A stretch of DNA of 64,000 nt from Prevotella melaninogenica ATCC 25845. Its GTDB lineage: Bacteria; Bacteroidota; Bacteroidia; Bacteroidales; Bacteroidaceae. Under the pieces are notes generated by a model that had not been told where the DNA came from, did not search any database, and saw nothing but the letters and a program-made list of their open reading frames with translations. Both the position numbers and the translations under genes were made by a program. Positions 1 to 8,244 of the stretch are shown in pieces (the stretch's first letter is position 1; each line of letters starts with the position of its first letter). The stretch is from the NCBI RefSeq assembly GCF_000144405.1, contig NC_014371.1, positions 62,001 to 126,000 on the forward strand, given 5' to 3'.

Positions 1-349
1 TGAGCACATTCCATAGTTGTGGTAGTTCGTCTAAGTGATGCCCACGCAGGAACTGTTCCAATCGAGTAGAGTTCGAACTGTCACATTTTGCAACAAGTTG
101 CGGACCCTCTTCCTCCACAACACTGCTCATTGTACGAAACTTAAAGATAGCAAACGGACGTCCTTTATATCCGATACGTATCTGTCGGAAGATGATGGGT
201 CCATTGCTTTGATAAGTAATAAGAATACTGATGAGGAGAAATAGAGGAGAGCAGATGGTTAGCCCTACGAGAGCTCCAACAATGTCAAAAGCACGCTTCA
301 AACAGCGTTGAAGCTTTCCCATGCCATCATGACTCTCGTTTTCTCTCAT
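1..349 (-). CDS. Bacterial sugar transferase (WcaJ/EpsL type), 3' part outside window
   Basis: Partial gene on the minus strand that runs off the left edge, so only the N-terminal part is seen. I translated it by hand from an ATG at 349: MRENESHDGMGKLQRCLKRA, then a hydrophobic segment (FDIVGALVGLTICSPLFLLI) followed by GPIIFRQIRIGYKGRPFAIF and KFRTM. The G-x-x-G-x-x-F-x-x-x-K-F-R-T-M block and the later LDELPQLWNVL are hallmarks of PF02397 sugar transferases, which place the first sugar phosphate on undecaprenyl phosphate in exopolysaccharide or O-antigen synthesis at the inner membrane. An in-frame stop lies a short way upstream; the ATG at 322 is an alternative start. The gene diverges from dinB, with its own TAnnTTTG box at 409-416. 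Family is secure, exact substrate unknown. Confidence 0.8.
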   Translation of the reverse strand, partial: MRENESHDGMGKLQRCLKRAFDIVGALVGLTICSPLFLLISILITYQSNGPIIFRQIRIGYKGRPFAIFKFRTMSSVVEEEGPQLVAKCDSSNSTRLEQFLRGHHLDELPQLWNVL

Positions 350-408
350 TTGGTTATTCGTACTTTGGTCCGTATAGTTATTATAACTCTATTTTCGTTA
401 TTTTGTTG

Positions 409-416
409 CAAAGATA
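409..416 (-). promoter_or_regulatory. Bacteroidota -7 box, sugar transferase promoter
   Basis: Minus strand reads TATCTTTG, matching the TAnnTTTG consensus of the Bacteroidota primary sigma factor, about 60 bp upstream of the start at 349. It is back to back with the dinB box at 471-478. Confidence 0.55.
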
Positions 417-470
417 CGCTTTTTTATTTATTTATTAATCAGAAATCCTTATCTTTCCACTTCTTAGCCG

Positions 471-478
471 TATCTTTG
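471..478 (+). promoter_or_regulatory. Bacteroidota -7 box, dinB promoter
   Basis: TATCTTTG, a perfect TAnnTTTG match, 21 bp upstream of the ATG at 500, implying a short leader. It also argues against starting dinB at the earlier in-frame ATG at 308, which lies upstream of this promoter. Confidence 0.6.
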
Positions 479-499
479 CATAGAGAACAGGGTACTATC

Positions 500-1600
500 A
501 TGCGTAAAATTATTCACATTGACATGGATGCTTTCTTTGCTTCAGTTGAGCAAAGGGACAATCCTGAACTGAAGGGGAAGCCTATCGCTGTTGGTTTCGA
601 TGGTCCACGTGGCGTGGTGTCGACTGCCAGCTACGAGGCTCGTCCTTTTGGTGTTCATTCTGCCATGTCAATGGCGCAGGCGAAAAGGCGTTGTCCGCAG
701 CTGATCGTTGTCTCTTCACATTTCGATAGATACAAAGAAGTGTCACGACAGATTCATGCTGTCTTTCATGAATACACCGATTTGGTTGAGCCAATCTCAC
801 TGGATGAGGCTTTTCTTGATGTTTCAGAGAATAAAAAAGGAATAGAATTAGCTGTCGACATAGCAAAAGAAATCAAGCAAAAGATATTCGAGCGCACTTC
901 GCTAACTGCCTCTGCAGGAATAAGCTACAATAAACTGTTGGCTAAGATAGCCTCTGATATGCGCAAACCAAATGGAATCTTCACGGTACATCCCGACCGT
1001 GCGCTTGATTTTATCGGTAAGCTCCCCATTGAGAAGCTATGGGGCGTTGGTCCAAAGACGGCTGAGCGAATGCACAGTATGGGCGTCTTTACGGGTGAAC
1101 AACTACGAGAAATATCGCGAGAACACCTTGTGCAGGTGTTTGGTAAGATGGGTAATGTCTATTATGATTTCTCACGTGGCATTGACAATCGTCCTGTCAT
1201 CGTTGCCTATGAGCGTAAGTCTGTGGGCTGTGAGCGCACTTTTCTTGAAGATTTACATGTCGAATCGAAGATTATCATCGAACTCTATCACATCACTTTG
1301 GAGTTAGTTGAACGAATCAAGACGAAAGATTTTAAGGGTAGAACCCTCACACTAAAACTGAAGTGGGATGCTACAACGCAGATAACACGCAGTCTTACGC
1401 AGGATAAAATCCTCCGAACGAAAGATGATATCCTCCCTCTTGCCAAGCAATTATTAAAAGATACGGACTATCACAACCGTCCTATCCGCTTGATGGGACT
1501 CTCTGTTTCTTCGCCCGAAACGAACGAAAAAGAAGGACAAATACGCCCTCAATGGATAGAAGGATTGCTTCCTTTTGAAGAAAATGACTTTGCTACGTAA
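500..1600 (+). CDS. dinB: DNA polymerase IV (Y family)
   Basis: Error-prone translesion polymerase, 366 residues. It begins MRKIIHIDMDAFFASVEQ, the canonical first motif carrying metal ligand D8 (and D10). The second catalytic motif, SLDEAFLDV, supplies D102 and E103. A helix-hairpin-helix follows (LWGVGPKTAERMHSMG) and then a little-finger domain with CERTFLEDL. I chose the start at 500 because it gives the family's usual N-terminus. An upstream in-frame ATG at 308 would add 64 hydrophobic residues, overlap the promoter and reach into the divergent gene. It appears monocistronic. No LexA box was identified. Assignment is secure. Confidence 0.95.
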   Translation: MRKIIHIDMDAFFASVEQRDNPELKGKPIAVGFDGPRGVVSTASYEARPFGVHSAMSMAQAKRRCPQLIVVSSHFDRYKEVSRQIHAVFHEYTDLVEPISLDEAFLDVSENKKGIELAVDIAKEIKQKIFERTSLTASAGISYNKLLAKIASDMRKPNGIFTVHPDRALDFIGKLPIEKLWGVGPKTAERMHSMGVFTGEQLREISREHLVQVFGKMGNVYYDFSRGIDNRPVIVAYERKSVGCERTFLEDLHVESKIIIELYHITLELVERIKTKDFKGRTLTLKLKWDATTQITRSLTQDKILRTKDDILPLAKQLLKDTDYHNRPIRLMGLSVSSPETNEKEGQIRPQWIEGLLPFEENDFAT

Positions 1601-1680
1601 TCGTCTTGTACTATCTTCTATTTACAATGGTGAACTTAACGCCCCTTATTTTTTAACTTTAAGTAGGGTAGAGGTACTGC

Positions 1681-1746
1681 GCACATCGTGTGCTGATGCT
1701 CCGCACATCGTGTGCTAAGGCTAAACACCAATGGTGCTAAGCCCTA
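1681..1746. repeat. Array of three short palindromes with 22-bp period (GCAC type), copy 1
   Basis: Three consecutive 22-bp units start at 1681, 1703 and 1725. Units 1 and 2 begin with the palindrome GCACATCGTGTGC; unit 3 carries the related CACCAATGGTG. Spacers (TGATGCTCC, TAAGGCTAA, CTAAGCCCTA) are similar. It lies in the 355-bp gap between dinB and the zinc-ribbon genes. A related array is at 8245-8310. The rest of this gap holds only the promoter at 1865. Confidence 0.75.
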
Positions 1747-1864
1747 AATGCAGTGTAGATAGCAGTTTCTTATTGTAGAATCTTATATTAGAAGTTTCGC
1801 ATTTGTTTGTAAAATTGACCTTATATTATTGCTTAAAACATTTCCAAATATGGAAGAAAATTAT

Positions 1865-1872
1865 TAATTTTG
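1865..1872 (+). promoter_or_regulatory. Bacteroidota -7 box before zinc-ribbon genes and pyk
   Basis: TAATTTTG followed by CAC fits TAnnTTTG. It is 84 bp upstream of the ATG at 1956 and is the only clear promoter before the 1956-4550 gene run. Confidence 0.5.
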
Positions 1873-1955
1873 CACAAGATAAACCGTGTTAGACTATTAG
1901 GGATGTTGTTAACCCTTTGTCCTCACTAATCATTGTTCTTAAGAAGTGGTAGCAT

Positions 1956-2699
1956 ATGCAGTATAATGTAACTTGTAATAAATGCAATCGCACGTTTATG
2001 ATTACGGCCGATGGCAATGATAAAATACATTGCAATTGTCCTTATTGTGGACAGTCGTTGCTTGTTAACTTGCCCACATTGGCAAGTCCTGTTACCCCTT
2101 CTGTACAGCAACCTATTATGGGTCAAGGTGAACAGAAAGGCTCTGGCTCTACGCTGAAAGTCTTGCTTACTATCTTGATAGTCCTCATCTTAGGAGGCTT
2201 GGCAGTCTTTGGTTACATCTATTGGAACAACCAGAAGGAAGCTGCTCAGCAAGAACTCCAAGCACAACGCAAGGCACAAGCCGACTCTATGATGCAGGTT
2301 CGTGCGCAGATAGAGGCGCAGGAAGCTGAGGCACAGCGACAAGATGAGAAGCGAAAGGGTATCTGCAGATTCTTAGAGTCATTCTATAAGAAAGCTGTTC
2401 TTACGGAGGATGCGGATGCAGACTTCTACAGTCGTTACCTCACAGACTACTGTCATCGAATGGTCTTTGGCACGCAAGGCTCTTATGACTATGATGCTGA
2501 TGAGGCGACTGTGTGGTGGGGTGCCTTTGGAAATACGGCTACAGAGCCAGACTTTAATCAACTTCAACGCAACCTAAAGGTTGATGCTATTGATGATAAT
2601 TGGTATAAAGTGAGACTGTCGCAAGATGGTGAAACGGAATATCGTCAGGTGAAGGTGCTATCGCAAGATGGGCATATTCTCATTGACGACGTAAGATAA
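1956..2699 (+). CDS. Zinc-ribbon membrane protein with coiled coil, unknown function
   Basis: 247 residues, not assigned to a named family. The N-terminus has two Cys pairs (CNKC at about 8-11 and CPYC at about 33-36), the layout of a zinc ribbon resembling the MJ0042-type finger. A Pro/Gln-rich linker leads to one transmembrane helix (TLKVLLTILIVLILGGLAVF, about 63-82), then a Gln/Glu/Ala-rich coiled coil (about 90-125) and a C-terminal domain (about 130-247) with several Tyr/Trp residues. The topology suggests a cytoplasmic finger and an extracytoplasmic C-terminal part, which is inference. It is followed 22 bp later by a smaller paralogue of its finger-plus-helix part, and then by pyruvate kinase. 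Confidence 0.7.
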   Translation: MQYNVTCNKCNRTFMITADGNDKIHCNCPYCGQSLLVNLPTLASPVTPSVQQPIMGQGEQKGSGSTLKVLLTILIVLILGGLAVFGYIYWNNQKEAAQQELQAQRKAQADSMMQVRAQIEAQEAEAQRQDEKRKGICRFLESFYKKAVLTEDADADFYSRYLTDYCHRMVFGTQGSYDYDADEATVWWGAFGNTATEPDFNQLQRNLKVDAIDDNWYKVRLSQDGETEYRQVKVLSQDGHILIDDVR

Positions 2700-2721
2700 T
2701 AACAGACGAAAGGAGTTTTAA

Positions 2722-3066
2722 ATGCAATTTCAGATAGCCTGTAAACATTGTCATCGTCCCTTTGTAATAGAGTCGGAGGGTGGTAATACGCTAAGATGTA
2801 ATTGCCCCTATTGTGGTGAGAGTATGACGGTTGCAACCCCGCAGATGGGTGCGCCAAGTGGTAGTGCTGCTGAGACAACTGCCACTGTGAACCATGTACA
2901 AGTGGAAAGGGATAACACGCAAGGACAAGTCAGACCTGCGATGGATAAAAAAACATCGAAGGGCGGACTGGGAAAGAAAGTAACCATCATCTTTGTTGGC
3001 TTCTTATTGTTCGTTATTCTCATGTCATCACTCTTATATATTATTTTCTCAGCAATGTCAAATTAA
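2722..3066 (+). CDS. Small zinc-ribbon membrane protein, paralogue of the preceding gene
   Basis: 114 residues. The N-terminus (CKHC at 7-10, then CPYCGESMTV) is clearly homologous to the preceding protein's CNKC and CPYCGQSLLV, so the pair probably arose by duplication. A polar linker follows and then a single C-terminal transmembrane helix (VTIIFVGFLLFVILMSSLLY), with almost nothing beyond it, so the large C-terminal domain of the neighbour is absent. It lies 22 bp after that gene and 20 bp before pyk, indicating one transcription unit. Function is unknown; a metal-binding or regulatory membrane anchor is conceivable. Confidence 0.7.
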   Translation: MQFQIACKHCHRPFVIESEGGNTLRCNCPYCGESMTVATPQMGAPSGSAAETTATVNHVQVERDNTQGQVRPAMDKKTSKGGLGKKVTIIFVGFLLFVILMSSLLYIIFSAMSN

Positions 3067-3086
3067 ACAATAACACACTCAATTTT

Positions 3087-4550
3087 ATGAAACAGACAAA
3101 GATAGTATGTTCTATTAGCGACCGTCGCTGTGATGTTGACTTCCTAAGAAAGCTTTTCTTCTCAGGTATGAATGTCGTACGTATGAATACGGCACATGCA
3201 AGTCCTGAAGGTATTAAGGAGATTATTCGCAATACACGTACTGTGTCTCAGCATGTAGCTTTGCTGATTGATACCAAGGGACCAGAGGTGAGAACCACTG
3301 CAGTGGATGAGCCTATTCATTACAAGGTGGGCGATATGGTTAAGATATTCGGTCGTCCTGATGTTGATTCAACAAAGGATATTGTCAATGTTTCTTACCC
3401 TGACTTTGCTCGTGATGTGAAGGTTGGCGACCACGTTCTCTTTGATGACGGTGCATTGGATATGGTAATCGTTGAGAGTGCAGGTCCAATGTTAGTCGCA
3501 CAGGTGCAGAATGAAGGTGATCTTGGCTCACGAAAGAGTGTGAATGTACCTGGTGAACATATTGAACTTCCTGCCTTAACAGAGAAGGATAAGGCTAATA
3601 TTTTATTGGCAATAGAGGAGGATATCGACTTTATCGCTCACTCTTTCGTTCGTTCAGCAGCTGATGTTCTTGCTGTTCAGAAGATTCTTGACGAGCATAA
3701 CTCTGATATTAAGATTATCTCAAAGATTGAGAATCAAGAGGGTGTAGACAATATCGACGAGATTATCGATGCTTCATACGGTATCATGATTGCACGTGGT
3801 GACTTGGGTATCGAGGTGCCTATCGAGCAGATTCCTGGTATTCAGCGTAGCATTATCAATAAGTGTATCTTGAAGAAGAAGCCTGTTATCGTGGCTACTC
3901 AGATGTTACACACGATGATTAACAATCCTCGTCCTACGCGTGCTGAGGTTACTGACATTGCGAATGCTATCTATAGCCACACCGATGCGTTGATGTTGAG
4001 TGGTGAGACAGCAAGCGGTAAGTATCCTGTTGAGGCTGTACAGACAATGGCTCGTATTGCTGAAGCAGCGGAGCAGGATGCACATAAGCGTGGACATGTA
4101 ACTGTTCCGATGGTCAACCAGAATGATCAGCGTGAGTTCTTGTCAAGAAGTGCTATCGAGGCTACTGAACAGTTGGGTGTAAAGGGTATTATCACCGATA
4201 GCGAGACAGGTCAGACAGCGCGTAATCTTGCTGCTTTCCGTGGTCCACACCCAGTGTTGGCTATCTGCTACAAGGATAAGGTACAGCGTTGGTTGAACCT
4301 TAGCTACGGTGTTATTGCAGTTTATCAGCATCGTTATAAGTCAAATGAGGAGATGTTTACAGCAGCCTTGCGCATGCTTCGTCAGAAGGGTTACATTGAG
4401 TTAGAGGATAAGATCGCTTATCTTTCTGGTACGTTTGGCGTAGGTGGTGGCACTACCTTCCTTGAGATTAACAAGGTGGGTGATGTCTTTGCACGCAAGT
4501 ATCGCTTCCATCTCCCTGAAGAAGTGGACATGGGTGAGGACGGGGAATAA
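3087..4550 (+). CDS. pyk: Pyruvate kinase
   Basis: Cytoplasmic enzyme converting phosphoenolpyruvate and ADP to pyruvate and ATP, the last step of glycolysis. At 487 residues it has the usual length. Visible family motifs: TKIVCSISDRR with SGMNVVRMNTAHAS at the N-terminus, the substrate strand LLIDTKGPEVRT, the active-site strand IISKIENQEG with catalytic Lys, the ARGDLGIEVP loop, and PVIVATQMLHTM followed by PTRAEVTDIANAI. The C-terminal regulatory domain is present. It is separated by only 20 bp from the zinc-ribbon gene upstream, so transcription is probably shared. Assignment is secure. Confidence 0.97.
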   Translation: MKQTKIVCSISDRRCDVDFLRKLFFSGMNVVRMNTAHASPEGIKEIIRNTRTVSQHVALLIDTKGPEVRTTAVDEPIHYKVGDMVKIFGRPDVDSTKDIVNVSYPDFARDVKVGDHVLFDDGALDMVIVESAGPMLVAQVQNEGDLGSRKSVNVPGEHIELPALTEKDKANILLAIEEDIDFIAHSFVRSAADVLAVQKILDEHNSDIKIISKIENQEGVDNIDEIIDASYGIMIARGDLGIEVPIEQIPGIQRSIINKCILKKKPVIVATQMLHTMINNPRPTRAEVTDIANAIYSHTDALMLSGETASGKYPVEAVQTMARIAEAAEQDAHKRGHVTVPMVNQNDQREFLSRSAIEATEQLGVKGIITDSETGQTARNLAAFRGPHPVLAICYKDKVQRWLNLSYGVIAVYQHRYKSNEEMFTAALRMLRQKGYIELEDKIAYLSGTFGVGGGTTFLEINKVGDVFARKYRFHLPEEVDMGEDGE

Positions 4551-4810
4551 CCCTGTTTTCTCACAGTGTGAATGTCACATGAAGTAAAATTAAAGGAGTG
4601 GAGTTTATTTAAGCCAAACTTGGTTAGTAGATTACAATACGCATTATTGCTACTATGTGTGGTATGGTCTCCCAACTTCTATCATCTTCTTATTGGCACT
4701 TTATCTCGCTTTTTAGCTTGATATAGTCTGCTACATCTTTGTTATTGAGACAAATAAGGTTCCTCCAGGGTATGGAGTGATAAGCTAAAGCTATCATATA
4801 ATACAGCACA

Positions 4811-4860
4811 CAGAGCAATTCTAAGTTTACAATCAGAAACTTAGAGTTGCTCTGTTTTTT
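4811..4860 (+). terminator. Strong intrinsic terminator downstream of pyk
   Basis: An 18-bp imperfect stem: CAGAGCAATTCTAAGTTT at 4811-4828 pairs with AAACTTAGAGTTGCTCTG at 4837-4854 over a short loop, followed by six T. It is 260 bp after the pyk stop; nothing recognisable is coded between. Confidence 0.8.
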
Positions 4861-4999
4861 ATCTCTTAAACTGAAATTGGTCTATTGTGGTCTAATAAAC
4901 GAGTGGGATTAAAGTGCTAAACGTAAAGACAAAGCCTATTCATTCAAAATCCGGATGAATCCTCTTTTGTCCGAATTTTTCACATACTGATTTTTAAAA

Positions 5000-5109
5000 G
5001 ATCACCAAATGGCTTGCAAATAACGCCTAATTGGCTTGCAAAAGGTGCTCTTTTGAAGTCTTACTAACGCCCTTTTGGAGTCCAGTTAAGCACCTTTTGA
5101 AACTCTACT
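5000..5109 (+). repeat. Five-module 22-bp-period intergenic element, copy A
   Basis: Exactly five 22-bp modules (starts 5000, 5022, 5044, 5066, 5088). Module heads are GATCACCAAATGG, AACGCCTAATTGG, GGTGCTCTTTTGAAG, AACGCCCTTTTGGAG and AAGCACCTTTTGAAA. A conserved tail with CAACTACTTGATAA follows. Further copies are at 14671, 17182, 22050, 31356 and 53134. It sits in the 941-bp gap between convergent pyk and rpiB, which otherwise holds terminators and a short purine-rich repeat. Confidence 0.85.
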
Positions 5110-5231
5110 TTACAACTACTTGATAACAAAAGAGTTACAGCAGCGTTGAAAGAACTTGTTTTTAAGCTATTTCCTTACCTTTTCTTAGAAGGGTTTGTAA
5201 ATATATTTCTTAGCCGTTGAGGGGTAAATTT

Positions 5232-5260
5232 CACACAGAGGAACGGAGTTGACGGAGGTT
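5232..5260. repeat. CACACAGAGG/GACGGAGG short dispersed repeat
   Basis: CACACAGAGGAACGGAG then TTGACGGAGG. A similar block is at 14890-14917 and an inverted relative at 15098-15125. The hairpin at 53399-53427 begins with the same CTCACACAGAGG. Function unknown. Confidence 0.45.
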
Positions 5261-5407
5261 TTAGTTGCCTTAATATAAACTGATATGCCTGTTGTAAGGG
5301 CAAATAATATGCTCGATAATAAAACAAAGGCGGTTAGGAGCTAATGAGTAATATAAATGAATGTGACTTCGTGTCGGTTTCATTCAGTAGAGTTGACATT
5401 CATGACG

Positions 5408-5445
5408 ATAAAAAAGAAAGGTGTCCAGAAACCTCTGAACACCTT
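5408..5445 (-). terminator. Intrinsic terminator of rpiB/tkt transcript
   Basis: On the minus strand, AAGGTGTTCAGA pairs with TCTGGACACCTT (5418-5429 with 5434-5445), followed by a T-rich tail (poly-A at 5410-5415 on plus). It lies about 50 bp past the rpiB stop. Confidence 0.75.
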
Positions 5446-5491
5446 AATTATTTATCTTCTGTTTGTCTTATTCAATCAGACAAAGCTATGA

Positions 5492-5938
5492 TTAGCCCTG
5501 TTGAACAGGAATCTTCTTAACACGACGCTCGTGTCTGCCACCCTCGAAGCTTGCTTTGAAGAACGCATCGAGAATCTTTTCTGCTGTCTTATTATCGATA
5601 AATCTGCCAGGAAGTACAGCAACATTTGCATCATTATGTTGACGAGTCAACTCTGCAACGTCCTTGTTCCATACCAAACCTGCGCGTACACCTTGGTGCT
5701 TGTTAAGTGCAATTGCCATACCCTCACCACTACCACAGATAGCGATACCAGGATAAACTTCACCACTCTCAATGGCTTCAGCCAATGGGTGAGCATAGTC
5801 AGGATAGTCGCAACTTAAATCGCTATTACAGCCAAAGTCCTTATATGCATACTTGTGCTCTTCCAAATACTGGATAACGAACTGCTTTAATGGATAGCCC
5901 GCGTGGTCGCAGGCAACTCCTACTGTCTTAATTTCCAT
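5492..5938 (-). CDS. rpiB: Ribose-5-phosphate isomerase B
   Basis: Cytoplasmic enzyme interconverting ribose 5-phosphate and ribulose 5-phosphate in the non-oxidative pentose phosphate pathway. At 148 residues it has the typical length of the LacA/RpiB family. Motifs: the N-terminal VGVACDHAGYPLKQ with the Asp-His of the active site, the pair CDYPDYAHPLAEAIESGE, and the phosphate-binding loop GIAICGSGEGMAIALNKH with its conserved Cys; RHERRVKKI near the end supplies phosphate-contacting basic residues. It lies 64 bp downstream of tkt on the same strand; both enzymes handle ribose 5-phosphate, so an operon is likely. Confidence 0.95.
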   Translation of the reverse strand: MEIKTVGVACDHAGYPLKQFVIQYLEEHKYAYKDFGCNSDLSCDYPDYAHPLAEAIESGEVYPGIAICGSGEGMAIALNKHQGVRAGLVWNKDVAELTRQHNDANVAVLPGRFIDNKTAEKILDAFFKASFEGGRHERRVKKIPVQQG

Positions 5939-6002
5939 AAGCTGTTTAGGTTTTTATGAGCCTCTGCCTTCGGTGATGAACTTAGAGACTCAGGTTAAAC
6001 GT

Positions 6003-8018
6003 TTATGCTAAAAACTCTTTTACTTGCTTATATACATTCTCTGGAGTGAAGCCTAACTTCTCATCCAAGACTGTGTAAGGTGCTGAGAAACCGAAGCTGT
6101 TAAGGCCGAATACCTTTCCATTGGCACCAACCAAGCCCTCGATAGTCACTGGCAAACCTGCTGTAAGACCGAAGATCTTAGCGTCTCTTGGCAGAATCTG
6201 CTCCTGATACTCCTTACTCTGACGGCGGAAAAGACCCTCTGATGGTGCGCTTACGACACGTACCTTCACTCCGTCCTTGCGCAACAACTCAGCTCCAGCA
6301 ACGCAGGTAGAAACCTCAGAACCACTTGCAACGAGGATAACATCAAACTGCTCGTCAGAGCCTGTTACGATGTATGCACCCTTGCGAGTCTGCTGATAGT
6401 CTGTTCCCTCTGGCAAACTCTTCACATTCTGACGGGAGAAGATGAGTGCTGTTGGCGTATCCATGTTCTCCATAGCCATCTGCCAGCAAACGGTTGCAGC
6501 ATCACTATCGGCAGGACGAAGCACACGAACAGAGTCTTGTCCAGCGTGGTTTTGCAACTTCTCCATCAAACGAATCTGTGCTTCTTGTTCTACTGGCTCG
6601 TGTGTAGGACCATCCTCACCAACGCGGAAAGCGTCATGACTCCATACAAACTTAACTGGAGTCTGCATGAGAGCAGCCATGCGAATAGCCGGTTTCATAT
6701 AGTCTGAGAACACGAAGAAGGTTCCCATAGCAGTGATGACACCACCATGAAGCATCATACCGATACACATACATGCCATTGCCAACTCGCTAACACCAGC
6801 CTGGAAGAAGGCTCCGCTGAAGTCATCACGTGTGAGCGCGTGTGTCTTGTTAAGGAATCCATCTGTCTTATCAGAGTTGCTGAGGTCGGCTGATGATACA
6901 ATCATGTTAGGAACTTGCTCTGCGATAACACCGAGACAAGCTGCAGAACCATTACGTGTAGGAATGTCGCGCTTCTGTACAAGGCCACTCCAGTCAATCT
7001 TTGGAGCCTTGCCTGAGAACCACTCACGCATCTGTGCTGCCTTCTCAGGGTTCTCTTTCTCCCATTGTGCTTCAGCTGCATGACGCTCAGCAACAATCTT
7101 TCTGAGTTCTGCTGCACGGTCATCATAAAGCTTCTGAACCTCTGGGAAAATCTTGAATGGGTCTTCTAAGTCACCACCAAGATTCTTTACTGTATTTCTA
7201 TAGGCATCACCACCCAATGGTGCGCCATGTGTTTTAATGCTGTTTTCGTAGCTACTACCGTCAGCCTGCAATGCTCCTTTTGCCATAATAGTCCTACCGA
7301 TGATAAGCGTAGGGCGGCTTTCTTCCTTGTTAGCAGCTACAAGTGCTTCACGAATAGCGTCTGGATTATTGCCATCAATCTCCAACACATTCCATCCCCA
7401 AGCACGATATTTCATGCCAGTATCTTCGTCCATAACCGCTCCACACTCCGTAGAAAGCTGAATGTTATTGGCGTCATAGAACATAATAAGATTGTTGAGT
7501 CCTAAGTTTCCTGCCAATCGTCCTACCTCTGCACTAATACCTTCTTGGACACCACCGTCAGAGATAAAGGCATAAATCTTGTGTTGCATCATGGTATGAC
7601 CAAGTCGTGCTTCAAGGAATTTCTCAGCAACTGCTGCACCAGCAGCGTAGGCATGGCCTTGTCCAAGTGGACCAGAAGAGTTCTCTATGCCATGTGCGAT
7701 ATCTCTTTCTGGATGACCAGGTGTGATTGAACCCCACTGACGGAATTGCTTTATATCGTCAATTGTGAACTTTCTCTGGAGTGTTAACGCTGCATAGAGC
7801 ATTGGTGACATGTGACCTGGGTCGAGATAGAATCGGTCACGTCCAGTCCACTCAGGCTGATCTGGGTCAAAGACGAGAAATTCAGAGAAGAGAACGTTGA
7901 TAAAGTCGGCACCGCCCATAGCGCCACCAGGGTGTCCTGATTTAGCTTTTTCAACCATTGACACTGCGAGAATTCTGATGTTATCCGCTGCTTGGTCCAT
8001 CAAATGCTTGTCATTCAT
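6003..8018 (-). CDS. tkt: Transketolase
   Basis: Thiamine-diphosphate enzyme moving two-carbon ketol units between sugar phosphates. At 671 residues it has the standard full length with all three domains. N-terminal motifs: KSGHPGGAMGGADFINVLF and DPGHMSPMLYAAL. The ThDP/Mg site is SDGGVQEGISAEV with FYDANNIQLS. The pyrimidine domain has SHDAFRVGEDGPTHEPVEQ, and a C-terminal transketolase domain follows. It is transcribed with rpiB, which supplies its substrate. A TAnnTTTG box lies 30 bp upstream of the start. Assignment is secure. Confidence 0.97.
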   Translation of the reverse strand: MNDKHLMDQAADNIRILAVSMVEKAKSGHPGGAMGGADFINVLFSEFLVFDPDQPEWTGRDRFYLDPGHMSPMLYAALTLQRKFTIDDIKQFRQWGSITPGHPERDIAHGIENSSGPLGQGHAYAAGAAVAEKFLEARLGHTMMQHKIYAFISDGGVQEGISAEVGRLAGNLGLNNLIMFYDANNIQLSTECGAVMDEDTGMKYRAWGWNVLEIDGNNPDAIREALVAANKEESRPTLIIGRTIMAKGALQADGSSYENSIKTHGAPLGGDAYRNTVKNLGGDLEDPFKIFPEVQKLYDDRAAELRKIVAERHAAEAQWEKENPEKAAQMREWFSGKAPKIDWSGLVQKRDIPTRNGSAACLGVIAEQVPNMIVSSADLSNSDKTDGFLNKTHALTRDDFSGAFFQAGVSELAMACMCIGMMLHGGVITAMGTFFVFSDYMKPAIRMAALMQTPVKFVWSHDAFRVGEDGPTHEPVEQEAQIRLMEKLQNHAGQDSVRVLRPADSDAATVCWQMAMENMDTPTALIFSRQNVKSLPEGTDYQQTRKGAYIVTGSDEQFDVILVASGSEVSTCVAGAELLRKDGVKVRVVSAPSEGLFRRQSKEYQEQILPRDAKIFGLTAGLPVTIEGLVGANGKVFGLNSFGFSAPYTVLDEKLGFTPENVYKQVKEFLA

Positions 8019-8047
8019 AAATAGATAGGATTTTTGAAATTATAATG

Positions 8048-8055
8048 CAAATATA
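8048..8055 (-). promoter_or_regulatory. Bacteroidota -7 box, tkt promoter
   Basis: Minus strand reads TATATTTG then CATTATA, 30 bp upstream of the tkt ATG. Fits TAnnTTTG. Confidence 0.55.
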
Positions 8056-8244
8056 AAGATAAATATGGAGACATCAAAATAATAAACTTACTATTTTCCC
8101 CAAAATATTCAAAAATGCCTAAAGCATAGTATTTGCTTTGCTCCGATTGGTTGATGAGTGGTTGTTTTATGACTGTTTTATCGTAATTCATCATCCTTTT
8201 TCAGTCGCTTGTTTCAGCGTTGGATGATGTCGTTATCGTCACCT

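Noticed and set aside
308..499. 64-residue N-terminal extension of DinB
   Set aside because: It precedes the promoter box and replaces the canonical MRKIIHIDMD start; it also overlaps the divergent gene's leader.
5000..5109. CRISPR array with 22-bp repeats
   Set aside because: The modules abut directly with no spacers and each module has its own sequence that is kept between distant copies.
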